Source: Ovis canadensis
Lineage: Eukaryota > Chordata > Mammalia > Artiodactyla > Bovidae
Length of the DNA: 64,000 nt
NCBI RefSeq assembly: GCF_042477335.2
Contig: NC_091256.1
Location: 22,596,501-22,660,500, forward strand
Direction of reading: 5' to 3'
Shown piece after piece: positions 1 through 11,679 of this stretch. How positions within the stretch are numbered: the stretch's first letter is position 1; every line of letters starts with the position of its first letter. A program made the translations under genes and the position numbers. The notes under the pieces were generated by a model. It was not told the DNA's origin and did not search any database. It was given only the letters and a program-made list of their open reading frames with translations.

Positions 1-543
1 AAAAGGGAACCCTCTTACACTGTTGGTGGGAGTGCAAACTAGTAGACCCACTATGGAGAACAGTGTGGAGATTCCTTAAAAAACTGGAAATAGAACTGCC
101 ATATCACCCAGCAATCTCACTGCTGGGCATACACATCGAGGAAACCAGAATTGAAAGAGACACATGTACACAATGTTCATTACAGCACTGTTTACAATAG
201 CCAGGACATGGAAGCAACCTAGATGTCCATCAGCTTATGAATGAATAAGAAAGTTGTGATACATATACACAATAGAATATTACTCAGCTATTAAAAAGAA
301 TGCATTTGAGTCAGTTCTAATGAGGTGGATGAACCAGAGCCTATTATACAGAGTGGAGTAAGTCAGAAAGAAAAGTGCCAATACAGTATATTAACACACG
401 TATATATGGAATTTAGAAAGATGGTAATGATGGCCCTATACAAGAGACACCAAAAGAGATACAGATATTAAGAACAGCCTTTTGGACTCTGTGGGAGAAG
501 TAAGGGTGGGATGATTTGAGAGAATAGCATTGAAACAAGTATA
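1..543 (+). repeat. L1 LINE 3' end, first part
   Basis: This stretch matches, base for base over long runs, the end of the L1 copy at 33615-35428 (compare with 34685-35225). It covers the end of ORF2 and the start of the 3' UTR, with no usable reading frame. It is cut at about 543 by a BovB insertion and resumes near 1421. The left end lies outside the window. Confidence 0.85.
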
Positions 544-1420
544 TTCAGTTCAGTTCAGTTCAGTTCAGTCGCTCAGTCGTGTCTGACACGTTGCAACCCC
601 ATGAATCGCAGCACACCAGGCCTCCCTGTTCATCACCAACTCCCGGAGTTACTCAGACTCACGTCCATCAAGTCAGTGATACCATCCAGCCATCTCATCC
701 TTGGTCGTCCCCTTCTCCTCCTGCCCCCAATCCCTCCCAGTATCAGAGTCTTTTCCAATGAGTCAACACTTCGCATGAGGTGGCCAAAGTACTGAAGTTT
801 CAGCTTCAGCGTCATTCCTTCCAAACAAATCCCAGGGCTGATCTCCTTCAGAATGGACTGGTTGGATCTCCTTGCAGTCCAAGGGACTCTCAAGAGTCTT
901 CTCCAACACCACAGTTCAAAAGCATCAATTCTTTGGCGCTCAGCCTTCTTCACAGTCCAACTCTCACATCCATACATGACCACAGGAAAAACCATAGCCT
1001 TGACTAGACGGACCTTAGTCGGCAAAGTAATGTCTCTGCTTTTGAATATACTATCTAGGTTGGTCATAACTTTTTTTTCAAGGAGTAAGCGTCTTTTAAT
1101 TTCATGGCTGAAGTCACCATCTGCAGTGATTTTGGAGCCCCCAAAAATAAAGCCTGACACTGTTTCCACTGTTCCCCATCTATTTCCCATGAAGTGATGG
1201 GACCAGATGCTATGATCTTCGTTTTCTGAATGTTAAGCTTTAGGCCAATTTTTTCACTCTCCAGTTTCACTTTCATCAGGAGGCTTTTTAGTTCCACTTC
1301 ACTTTCTGCCATAAGGGTGGTGTCATCTGCATATCTGAGGTTATTGATATTTCTCCCGGCAATCTTGATTCCAGCTTGTGTTTCTTCCATTCCAGCGTTT
1401 CTCATGATGTACTCTGTGAA
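544..1420 (-). mobile_element. BovB (RTE) LINE, 5'-truncated, minus strand
   Basis: The + strand begins with the TTCAG runs that are the reverse complement of a BovB 3' end. The minus strand then encodes broken reverse-transcriptase C-terminal sequence, including a YADD-type motif near 1340. It is inserted inside the L1 3' UTR: L1 sequence before 544 and after 1420 is contiguous in the other L1 copy, apart from about 10 bases lost at the junction. The frame is disrupted, so it is inactive. Confidence 0.85.
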
Positions 1421-1640
1421 ATAGATGACCACTCCAAGCTTGATGCATGATACAGGGCACTCATGAAAGCTGGTGCACCGGGACAACCCAGAGGGATGGG
1501 ATGGGAAGGGAGGTGGGAGGGGTTTTCAGAATAGGGGACACATGTACACCTGTGGCTGATTCATGTCAATGTATGGCAAAACCCACTACAATATTGTAAA
1601 GTAATTAGCCTCCAATTAAAATAAATTAATTAATTAAAAC
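1421..1640 (+). repeat. L1 LINE 3' UTR and A-rich tail, second part
   Basis: This continues the L1 interrupted at 543. It matches 35240-35428 of the intact L1 3' end, including the block just before the tail, and ends in an AT-rich ATTAA-type tail. Confidence 0.8.
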
Positions 1641-1642
1641 TA

Positions 1643-2292
1643 AGATCATGGCATCTAGTCACTTCATGGGAAATAGATGGAGAAACAATGGAAACAGTGA
1701 CAGATTTTATTTCTTGGGCTCCAAAATCACTGCAGATGGTCACTGCAGCCATGAAATTAAACGCTTGCTCCTTTGAAGAAAAGCTATGACAAACTTAGAA
1801 AGCATATTAAAAAGCAGAGACATTACTTTGCCAAGAATGGTCTGTCTAGTCAAAGCTATGGTTTTTTCAGTAGTCATGTGTGGATGTGAGATTTGGACTA
1901 TAAGGAAGGCTAAGGGCTAAAGAATTGATGCTTTTGAACTGTGGTGTTAGAGAAGACTCTTGAGAGTCCTTTGGACTCCAAGGAGATCCAACCAGTCCAT
2001 CCTAAAGGAAATCAGTTCTGAATATTCATTGGAAGGACTGATGCTGAAGCTGAAACTCCAATACTTTAGCCACTTGATGTGAAGAGCTGACTCATTAGAA
2101 AAGACCATGATGCTGGGAAAGATTGAAGGCAGCAGGAGAAGGGGATGACAGAGGACGAGATGGTTGGATGGCATCACCAACTCAATGGGCTTGAGTTTTG
2201 GCAAACTCCGAGAGATAGTGAAGGACAGGGAAGTGGTGTGCTGCAGTCCATGGGGTTGCAAAGAGTAGACAGGAGTGAGGGACTGAACAATA
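1643..2292 (+). mobile_element. BovB LINE 3' fragment, plus strand
   Basis: Sense-strand BovB C-terminal coding sequence with stops and frameshifts, ending near 2292 at the usual element end. It lies in inverted orientation to the BovB at 544-1420, about 220 bases away. Confidence 0.85.
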
Positions 2293-2795
2293 ACAACTCT
2301 CATTTGGGACTCCCTTTAAAAAAATCTGTCCATAGTTTTGCCCTTAATCTAGGCCATCTATACTATATTCAAATCAAAGTCTGACATAATTGTTTTACCT
2401 CACAATACACAATTTGAGACAATAAGGTAAAATTCTACACCAAAACAAAAAACATAGTAAATTTCCTGAATTGCTAGTTGTTGTTTGATTAAACACACAC
2501 ACACAGACAATATGCCGAGACATTGTAGATAACATATCTTTATTTTTAAAGTTAATTTTCGATTTATAAAGAAAGCTTTACACCTTTTGGGATATTTGAT
2601 TTTGCAATAAATCTTCATCCTTTTATGAAGTAATGAAACATGGTCCACTTGAAAGTAGGGAAAGAACTATTAGAAACAGAAGTTCTCATTCTGAAACTTG
2701 GTAGCATGAATCTTAAATTTAGCTAATTGAGAATGAACCATCAAAAAAAGGTCTGGTTTGTTCTAACAATTGCCTAGAATTTTAGACACACTATT

Positions 2796-2808
2796 TGACC
2801 TTTGACCT
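2796..2808 (-). promoter_or_regulatory. Perfect DR1 nuclear-receptor motif
   Basis: The minus strand reads AGGTCAAAGGTCA: two exact AGGTCA half-sites with one spacer base. This is the consensus bound by PPAR-RXR, HNF4 and COUP-TF dimers. It lies about 1.1 kb upstream of the GLRX2 mitochondrial start codon, in non-repeat sequence. Occupancy cannot be judged from sequence. Confidence 0.5.
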
Positions 2809-2888
2809 TAAATAGATTTCAATGCCAGTAAATAAAGGACGACACGCCTCTTTTTTACCTAGCTATGCATAAAGGGCTATTATTACCA

Positions 2889-2895
2889 TGACTCA
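2889..2895. promoter_or_regulatory. AP-1 consensus motif
   Basis: An exact TGACTCA heptamer, 80 bases downstream of the DR1 motif in the same repeat-free stretch. A 7-mer alone is weak evidence. Confidence 0.3.
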
Positions 2896-3322
2896 ATGAC
2901 ACAATCCTGTCATTAACAGCTCTCAAAGCCAGAGTGAACACTCGTGGGTTTCTTTAAGTTGTATTTTCTAATTTTATGTTTAAAATACAATTTTGTTTTC
3001 TTTGGAATGCACGTTCTACATTGGATCACTTTCTTCTAAAATCCAATATTCCTGATTTATGAGTTCTCAATCAATGGCTTAATTTTGAGATGACATCTTT
3101 AGGCTCTGATTTCATCAACACAAAGACCAGTCCGACAGGAAGTTGCGCTGACGCTACCATCCTATGTAAACATCCCAGGCATTTTGATTCCGTGTCTGAC
3201 ACTCACTGTTTTTGTTTTCCGTTTCGTCAGAAGGTTGGCCACAGTGCCCAGGCAGTGCCTGCACGTGTCTGTAAGCCTTTATGAGCGTTCTCGATTAGAA
3301 AAAGCCTAGGGGCGGGACCTGG

Positions 3323-3382
3323 ATGAACCCTGGACAAAGGCAGGTGAGGGCATCAGCTGGGACTCCGACAGCGGCACCCTAG
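3323..3382 (+). other. GLRX2: Remnant of alternative GLRX2 first-exon ORF (stops after 19 codons)
   Basis: An ATG opens a frame starting MNPGQRQV, followed at once by a CAG/GTGAGG donor-like site. It resembles what I recall of the N-terminus of the human nuclear GLRX2 isoform (beginning MNPRDKQV). Here the frame meets TAG at 3380-3382. Splicing from the donor-like site into exon 2 at 5755 would also be out of frame. If the comparison holds, this species cannot make that N-terminus from this ATG, though a transcript could still start translation at the exon 2 ATG. The comparison rests on memory. Confidence 0.45.
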
Positions 3383-3518
3383 TAGGCGGGGGCTGCCTGA
3401 GGGAGAAAGAACCGGCAGCCGCGTAGAATAGACCGGCGCCTCAAGGGCAGCCCGTAGGGGGCGTGACCGGCTAGCGGGGGCCGGGCCGGCGGGCGGAGGC
3501 GGGGCCGGAAGACAGAGG

Positions 3519-3677
3519 CGGGGCTGGGAAGAAGGGGGCGGAACCGGGTGAGGAAGCGGATTCGGCGGGTGGAGGCGGGGCCGGCTGCAGAGAGAGGGCC
3601 GCGGGCGGGGCGGGGCTGGGAGGAAGGGGGCGGAACCAAGTGAAGAGGCGAGATCCGAGGGTGGAGGCGGGGCCAGC
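3519..3677. repeat. Imperfect tandem duplication in GC-rich promoter
   Basis: A 67-base block at 3519-3585 recurs at 3611-3677 (period 92) with about ten differences. Each copy carries GC-box-like sequence and a GGGGGCGGAACC core, so the duplication doubled a set of potential Sp1/KLF sites. Confidence 0.7.
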
Positions 3678-3889
3678 CAAAGGGGCGGGGCCACCGGTGG
3701 AGGTGTGGCAGCCCAGCGGGCGGGACCGCGGTTGGAGGAGAAGCAGCCCGGAGGGGCGGGGCCACGGGCGGGGGGCGTGGCGTGGGCGTGGGCAGCCGGG
3801 TAGGGCAGAGCCTGCAGGCGGAGACCGGATCTCCAGGGCGGCTGTTGCTGGTCCATCTATCTGCTCGATGAGGCCCCCGCACTAAGACC

Positions 3890-3990
3890 ATGTACTGGCG
3901 CCGCGCAGCGCTGGTGGGGACTCGGCTCGTCCCGATCAGGAGCAGCTCAGCGGGCCGGTTTGAGGGGCCAGCGGGAATTTCGGGCTCGGG
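3890..3990 (+). CDS. GLRX2: GLRX2 coding exon 1
   Basis: Codons 1-33 plus two bases. It begins [10 protein letters not shown], an arginine-rich targeting sequence similar to the human mitochondrial isoform. The donor GTAAGC starts at 3991. This ATG is chosen because the peptide aligns with the known mitochondrial N-terminus and stays in frame into exon 2. Confidence 0.9.
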
Positions 3991-6900
3991 GTAAGCGGCT
4001 CTGCGAGCAGCACGAGCTGGACGTGGCTGTGCGGCCTCGCTGGGGTCTGGACCTAGCGGTGGGCGGAGGCAGCTTCTTCCCGGGCGCCCGGTACGCCCCG
4101 AGTCGATCGAACCGCTGAGGCGCCTCGGAGAGCGGGAGGCCGGGAAGGGACCGAGAGAGAAGGTGCCTTAAGCGCTCTTGGCGATTTCGTGACCACGTGA
4201 TCTTCAGATTGCACAAGCCTAAGTCTTGCTGGCTTGAACCTCCCCTTCTCCTCGGTTACTAGATAAAATACAAGATGCCCTAATAAATTAGTATTTCAAG
4301 TATACAGCGAATAATGGTTTGGCTTAAATATATTCCAGATATTGAACGGAACATACGTAGGCTAAACAGTTATTCGCTGTTTATCTGAAATTCTAATTTA
4401 ACCGAGCGATCTGCATTCTCATTTGCTAAATCTGGCTCCTGCGGCAGGAAGTGGAAGTGGCGCTTTCTACCAAATGGCCAGGTCTTCGAGGTTGGACGGT
4501 GTCGCCTCTGGCTCGAGCGAGGTTGGTGAATACCCGCGGCCCCGAGGCCTGCGTTGCGAGACCGCCTCCTCTCTGCCCGCCTCATTCCCGTGAGGCCGGT
4601 CGGGGCTGTCCTACCAGCTCGCCTATCTGTACATCCAGCCCTCTGTCTGGGACGTTATTCCTAACTCCTCGATTTGTTAACTTCTGCCAGTTTTGCAAGA
4701 CTCGAGGAGCTCCTTGATTAACCTTCTCTGCTAAACTAGAAACCCCCTCCAGAAGGTGCCAATCACATAGTGTAACTATTTGACAAGTCCTGGAGGTTCA
4801 GTGGTGTTTTTACAGTGATACTATCCCTTCGGCATTTCAGCCCTTTAGCACATAGTACGGAGAAGGCAATGGCACCCCACTCCAGTACTCTTGCCTGGAA
4901 AATCCCATGGATGAAGGAGCCTGGTAGGCTGCAGTCCATGGGGTCGCTAGGAGTCGGACACGACTGGGCGACTTCACTTTCACTTTTCAGTTTCATGCAC
5001 TGGAGAAGGAAATGGCAACCCACTCCAGTGTTCTTGCCTGGAGAATCCCAGGGATAGGGGAGCCTGGTGGGCTGCTGTCTATGGGGTCACACAGAGTCGG
5101 ACACGACTGAAGTGACTTAGCAGCAGCACGTAGTAGGTGTTACATAAACGTGGCATGGCTAGTGGCTACTTCATTAATGGAGAAGAGAAACGTGTATTGA
5201 ACAACTTACTTTCTTTTTCTTTTTTTTTACAACTTACTTTCTTGACTGGAATTGGAGAAAAGTGCCTTCCAGCAGCTTTCTCTTTTCTTTGGCAGGGAAG
5301 GAGACGTTTCAGAATACACCTTCCACTTCCTCTTAGTAGGAAAGGAAATATGGTCTTAGAAGGTCTACTAGAATTCCTGCTTCTAGAGTAGACGCAAATA
5401 GTAGGTGCTTGGGGAATGCTAATTAAGTGTTGGAACTGAGATGAAAAGGATGTGTTCTCTTAGTTAATAAGACAAATAGATTGATGTGTTGTTCCACCTA
5501 AGCTCCTACTTAGGTCCACACCTTCATCCTTTAACCTCCATTTTCTTTCCTGAAAGCTAGATAGTAAATGATGTAGGCCTTTGTGATATTAGTAAACAAA
5601 TACTTTGACAATGCTATTTTGTACTGATAGCAAGTAAAACTTTTCTCTTTCATATGTTTGGATATATATTTGCATATTGGGTTGCTCTGAATGGATCTCA
5701 TCTGATATATTGTCCTTAATGTTTAACTGCACTGCTCTTTAAAATTCATTTTAGGATGGGGAACAGCACATCATCTTTGGGAAACGAAGCAACTGCTCCT
5801 GTGAATCAGATCCAAGTGAGTGATGGGGGACATGTAGGAAAAAACTTTCCTTGTTGGAAATAGAATTGTCATACATATTTAATATGCTTATCCAAACTTG
5901 ACAGTCTAGAAAATTAATTACTAAGTTTATTTATATATATATATATTTAGTTAATATATTTTAAAATCTGCTATCAAAATCATGCATGATACAAAGAAGT
6001 TCTGGATCATTTTCTTAGTTTTTTTTTTTTTTTTTTTTCTCAAAATAAACTTATGAGATTTATTCTTTTTTTCGCTGTGCCAAATTGCTTGTGGGATTTT
6101 AGTTTCCTGACCTGGGATCGAACGTGTGCCGTCTGCAGTGGAAGCACAGAATCCTCACCACTGAACTGCCAGGGAAGTCCCTATGAGATTTATTCTTAAG
6201 GTGCCTTCGCTCCTCTAAGTTGGGTCTATGAGGTTGACTGTTCTTTCCGTCTCCCCCACCTCAGGTTTCCTGTTGTTACCAGTCAGGGTGCCTTAGCCAG
6301 GCATACTGTTCGCTTCTGTCCCGAGAAGCTGTTTCTCTAAAACATAGAACCTAGTTTGCAGTAGTTACTCTGTGACTGATCCTCTCAAGGATACTGTGCA
6401 CTGCTGTGTTCTCTTGTGTTTCTCTTGCTTGAACTGCAAAGCCCAGTTAAGTCTGCCTCAGGAAATTCCTCTTGTGTGTATGTTTTTCTACCCCTGCAGC
6501 CTACTGCTGCTGCTGCTAAGTTGCTTCAGTCATGTCCGACTCTGTGCAAACCCATAGACGGCAGCCTACAGGACATACGTATTTCTCTGTCTCTCACCAC
6601 CAAACACCACTACACACAAACAATTTCTGCCTTGGGTTTATTTGACTACAAAAATATTCACTCACAGCTGCTGAAAATAACAGTAATGTTGGAGACCTAT
6701 TGTGAGGGATTGCTTCTTTTAAAATAAGAATAGGAAACCAGGAGGAACTTCCCTGGCATTTCAGTGGTTAAGATTCCATGCTTCCACTGCAGGGGGCACA
6801 GGTTCAATCTCTGGTCATGGAACTAACACCTCGCAATTTGGCCAAAAACAAACAAACAAAAAGAATATGAAACCATGAAATATTTAGTAAGGACAGTGTT

Positions 6901-9900
6901 GAGAAAATGTGAGAAGGAAGGTTCAAGAAACTGTGACACTGTCATCCTGAGTTTCTGCTCAGTTTGGAATCTCTCAGTTCAGTTCAGTTGCTCAGTTGTG
7001 TCTGACTCTTTGCAGCCTCATGGATTGCAGCACGCCAGGCCTCCCTGTCCATAACCAACTCCCAGTGTTTGCTCAAACTCATGTCTATTGAGTTGGTGAT
7101 GCCATCCAACCATCTCATTCTCTGTCATCCCCTTCTTCCTTTCCCAGCCTTCAATCTTTCCCAGCATCAGGGGCTTTTCAAATGAGTCAGTTCTTTGAAT
7201 CAGCTGGCCAAAGTATTGGAATTTCAGCTTCAGCATCAGTCCTTCCAATGAATATTTAGGACTGATCTCCTTTAGGATGGACTGGTTGGATCTCCTTGCG
7301 GTCCAAGGGACTCTCAACAGTCTTCTCCAACACCACAGTTCAAAAGCATCCATTCTTCAGTGCTCAGCTTTCTTTATAGTCCAACTCTCACATCCATATA
7401 TGACTACTGGAAAAATCATAGCGTTGACTAGATGGACCTTTGTTGGCAAAGTAATGTCTCTGCTTTTTAATATGCTATCTAGGTTGGTCATAACTTTTCT
7501 TCCAAGGAGTAAGCGTCTTTTAATTTCATGGCTGCAGTCACCATCTGCAGTGATTTTAGAGCCCCCCAAAATAAAGTCTGACACTGTTTCTACTGTTTCC
7601 CCATCTGTTTGCCATAAATTGATGAGACCAGATGCCATGATCTTAGTTTTCTGAATGTTGAGCTTTAAGCCAACTTTTTCACTGTCCTCTTTCACTTTCC
7701 TCAAGAGGCTGTTTAGTTCTTTTTCACTTTCACTATAAGGGTGGTGTCATCTGCATATCTGAGGTTATTGATATTTCTCCTGGCAATCTTGATTCCAGCT
7801 TGTGCTTCATCCAGTCCAGCATTTCTCATGATGTACTCTGCATATAAGTTAGATAAGCAGGGTGACAATATATAGCCTTGATGTACTCCTTTTCCTATGT
7901 GGAACCAGTCTGTTGTTTCATGTCCAGTTCTAAATGTTCCTTCTTGACCTGCATACAGATTTCTCAAGAGGCAGGTCAGGTGGTCTGATATTCCCATCTG
8001 TTTCAGAATTTTCCACAGTTTGTTGTGACCCACACAGTCAAAGGCTTTGGTGGAGTCAATGAAGTAGAAGTTGATGTTTTTCTGGAACTCTTTGCTTTTT
8101 CTATGATCCAACAGATGTTGGCAATTTGATATCTGGTTCCTCTGCCTTTTCTAAATCCATCTTGAACATCTGGAAGTTCACGGTCCACATACTGTTGAAG
8201 CTTGGCTTGGAGAATTTTGAGCATTACTTTGCTAGCGTGTGAGATGAGTGCAGTTGTGTGGTAGTTTCTGCATTCTTTGGCATTGCCTTTCTTTGGGATT
8301 GGAATGAAAAGTGACCTTTTCCAGTCCTGTGGCCACTGGTGAGCTTTCCAAATTTGCTGGCATATTGAGTGCAGCATTTTCACAGCATCATCTTATAGGA
8401 TTTGAAATAGCTCGACTGGAATTCCATCACCTCCACTAGCTTTGTTCATAGTGATGCTTCCTAAGGCCCACTTGACTTTGCATTCTAGGATATCTGGCTC
8501 TAGGTGAGTCATCACACCATCGTGGTAATCTGGGTCATGAAGATCTTTTTTGTATAGTTCTGTGTATTCTTGCCACCTCTTCTTAACATCTTCTGCTTCT
8601 GTTAGGTCCATACCATTTCTGTCCTTCATCGAGCCCATCTTTGCATGAAATGTTCCCTTGGTATCTCTAATTTTCTTGAGGAGATCTCTAGTCTTTCCCA
8701 TTCTGTTGTTTTCCCCTATTTCTTTGCACTGATCACCGAGGAATCTCTACATCACTATTTGTCAGGGCTTCCCTGGTGGCTCAGATGGTAGAGAATCTGC
8801 CTATGATGCAGGACACCTAGGTTCAATTCCTGGGTCAGGAAGATCCTTTGGAGAAGGGAATGGCTACTCACTCCAGTATTCTTGCCTGGAGAATCCCATG
8901 GACAGTGGAGCCTGGTGGGCTACAGTCCATGGGGTCTCAAAGAGTCACATGCAACTGAACGACTTTCACTTTACTGTGTTTCAGCCCCTCTCTCTAAATT
9001 TATGGTCTCGGGTGTCTCTAACCTGCGGCAGCACAGTGTGGAAGGAGCACTTGCTTTGGTTTTGGGACAGGGTGGGTGGAATCCCACCCAGTGCTGTGAA
9101 GTCCTCAACCTCAGTTTTCTCATCTGTAAAATGGATTCAGTAGTATATCTCTGGCCTGTCTAGCTCTCCCTGAGATAGACTTCTGTAGTAGTAAATATTG
9201 AGAGTGAGCAGAAGAGAAGCATGGAAATAGATTTGCATACACATAGAGTCTTGAGAGTCCCTTGGACAGCTAGGAGATCCAGCCAGCCAGTCCTAAAGGA
9301 AATCAACCCTGAATGTTCATTGGAAGGGCTGATGCTGAAGCTGAAGCTCAATACTTTGACCACCTGATGTGAGGAGCCAACTCATTAGAAAAGACCTTGA
9401 TGCTGGGAAAGATTGAGGGCAGGAGAGAAGGGGATGACAGGATGACGTGGTTGGATGGCATCACCAACTCAGTGGATATGAATTTGAGCCAACTCTGGGA
9501 AATAGTGAAGGACAGGGAAGCCTGGTGTGCTGCAGTCCATGGGGTCGAAAGAGTTGAACATGACTTAGTGACTGAACAACTGAACAGACACTGACTTGGA
9601 ACCCTTCTGGCCCCCGAGGGCATATGCATCTTCTGAACCACTTTGTCCTACTCTCTGATTTTTGACCTTCATCTTGAAGGTGCTGCTTATGACTCACACT
9701 AGGACAACCTAGCAGATGCTAGATCTGTCCATTCAGAAATTCCCGAAAGACATTGACATGCACAGAGCTCAACAAACTTCACCCGTGAAGTTGTGACCCA
9801 GATGCACAGCGAAGCCTTGGGGTCTTTGTGACGAAGGCAGGCAGGATAGCCTCCAAGGCTAGTATAGCTTCCAGGCTGATGTTAGAATTGTTGGAAATGT

Positions 9901-11638
9901 TTTTCAGAAATAGTTTCTGACCTCTGCCTCAGACCCACTGAGTCAGCATGTCTGGAAGTAGCTTTTCCAGGAACAATGAATGCTGGAGAATATCTTATCA
10001 AAACAGTGATGACAGTTGTTTTATTTTTTTACTATAAAGATATACAAGGAAGGAGTGGAAGTTGAAGGGAAAAACTATTGTATACCTGGATCCTTGAAAG
10101 CCTTACATTTTGAAGAGAAATCATACATCACTGGGGCTTCAGGTGTCACTAGTGGTAAAGAACCTGCTTGCCAATGTAGGAAATGTAAGAGACATGGGTT
10201 TGATCCCTGGGTCAGGAAGATCCCCTGGAGAAGGGCATGGCAACCCACTCTAGTATCCCACGGGCACAGCAGCCTGGCAGGTTACAATCCAAAGGTTTGC
10301 AGAGACTCAGACATAACTGAAGTGACTCAGCATGCATGTGTACGTCATTTTTCACCATTGAACAGTAAGGAAGTGGGTTGATCATTTTGTAAAATATAAA
10401 AATACCGAATCACCATGCTATACACCTGAAACTAATATAATAATGTAAGTCAGTTATATTTCTGGAGAAGGAAATGGCAACCCACTCCAGTGTTGTTACC
10501 TGGAGAATCCCAGGGATGGGGGAGCCTAGTGGGCTGCTGTCTATGGGGTCGCACAGAATCAGACACGACTGACGCGACTTAGCAGCAGCAGCAGTTAGAT
10601 TTCAATGTTAAAAAAAAAAGCAAAGAAGGGAATTCTCGTGGTCCAGTGGTTAGGACTTCAGGCTTCCACTGCCAGGGACATGGGTTCATTCCTGGTTGGG
10701 GAGCTAAGACCCCATAAGCCGTGTGGTTCAGCCAAAAAAAAAAAGCAAAGAATGGTTAAGATGGTAAAAAAAAAAAAAATTTAAGAGACAGTTAAGTAAG
10801 GAGTTAACTCCTGAACACCTGAATATTTGAGAAGTAGTATGACAAGAGATTAAGTATCTGGGCTGTGGACTCAGACTTGTGTGGGTTCAAATCCCAGCTC
10901 ACCCACTTTGAGGACCAGGGTTATTTACCCTCCTCTCTGCCTCAGTTTCCTCATGATGAAGGCGATGATAAAGATCTATCAGGATTGTAGTGAGGTTTAA
11001 GTGAACTAGTGAAGGTAAAGTGTTGAAGATCGTGTTGGCACACAGAAGTGTCTGCTGTCTATGAATTGGCGGTGATTACATGTGTTATTACTCTGTGCCA
11101 ACACTTTCCACCCATCACATCCCTTTTCCCTAATAATTTTCTTTTGTCTTCAATCTACAGATGAGAATTAGATGACATAGGCTGAGTCTGAGCCCTGAAT
11201 TGTGAGGCTCCAAAATCCATACCCTTCCTACTATATCATATATCTCCTGTATCATGATTCCTTTCTGAGAGGAAATGTCTAAAATTAAAATGATCTTTTT
11301 GTTTTTCTTCAGGAGACCATTTCTAATAATTGTGTGGTGATTTTCTCCAAAACATCCTGTTCTTACTGTACGATGGCAAAAAACCTTTTCCATGACATGA
11401 ATGTTAACTATAAAGTGGTGGAATTGGACATGCTTGAATATGGAAGTCAGTTTCAAGACGCTCTTCACAAAATGACTGGTGAAAGAACTGTGAGTCCATT
11501 CCCTGCATTGCTTTGCCCCAAAGTGGGTGGTGAGCTGGGTCACCTTGGGCCTGTGTCCTTGTGTAGGGAAAAGTGAGCCAGACATACTCCAAGAGATTCA
11601 TAGACCAGGAAACAACAGAGTTCTATTTTTTAAAAATT

Positions 11639-11679
<41 letters not shown>

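Larger units (their letters stand above)
2300..3290. other. Repeat-poor upstream region of GLRX2
   Basis: No ruminant SINE or LINE and no credible gene is seen here. A short CA run lies near 2500. The DR1 and AP-1-like motifs listed separately fall in this stretch. GC content rises toward the CpG island after 3250. Confidence 0.6.
3290..4160. promoter_or_regulatory. GLRX2: CpG island and promoter of GLRX2
   Basis: Very GC-rich, CpG-dense sequence with many GC boxes (GGGGCGGGG type) between about 3480 and 3780, leading into the first coding exon at 3890. There is no clear TATA box, as expected of a housekeeping promoter. The long proline-rich open frames on the minus strand here are by-products of GC content. 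The transcription start cannot be fixed from sequence. Confidence 0.8.

Noticed and set aside
633..1190. 185-codon frame encoding reverse-transcriptase-like sequence
   Set aside because: Part of a truncated BovB LINE, not a host gene.
3353..3891. Two long proline- and alanine-rich minus-strand open frames (167 and 170 codons)
   Set aside because: They lie in a CpG island in overlapping frames and have low-complexity composition with no domain. GC-rich DNA lacks stops by chance.
4451..4717. 88-codon frame in the second CpG patch, considered as an alternative GLRX2 N-terminus
   Set aside because: No resemblance to known GLRX2 isoforms, and no good in-frame donor joining to exon 2 was seen.
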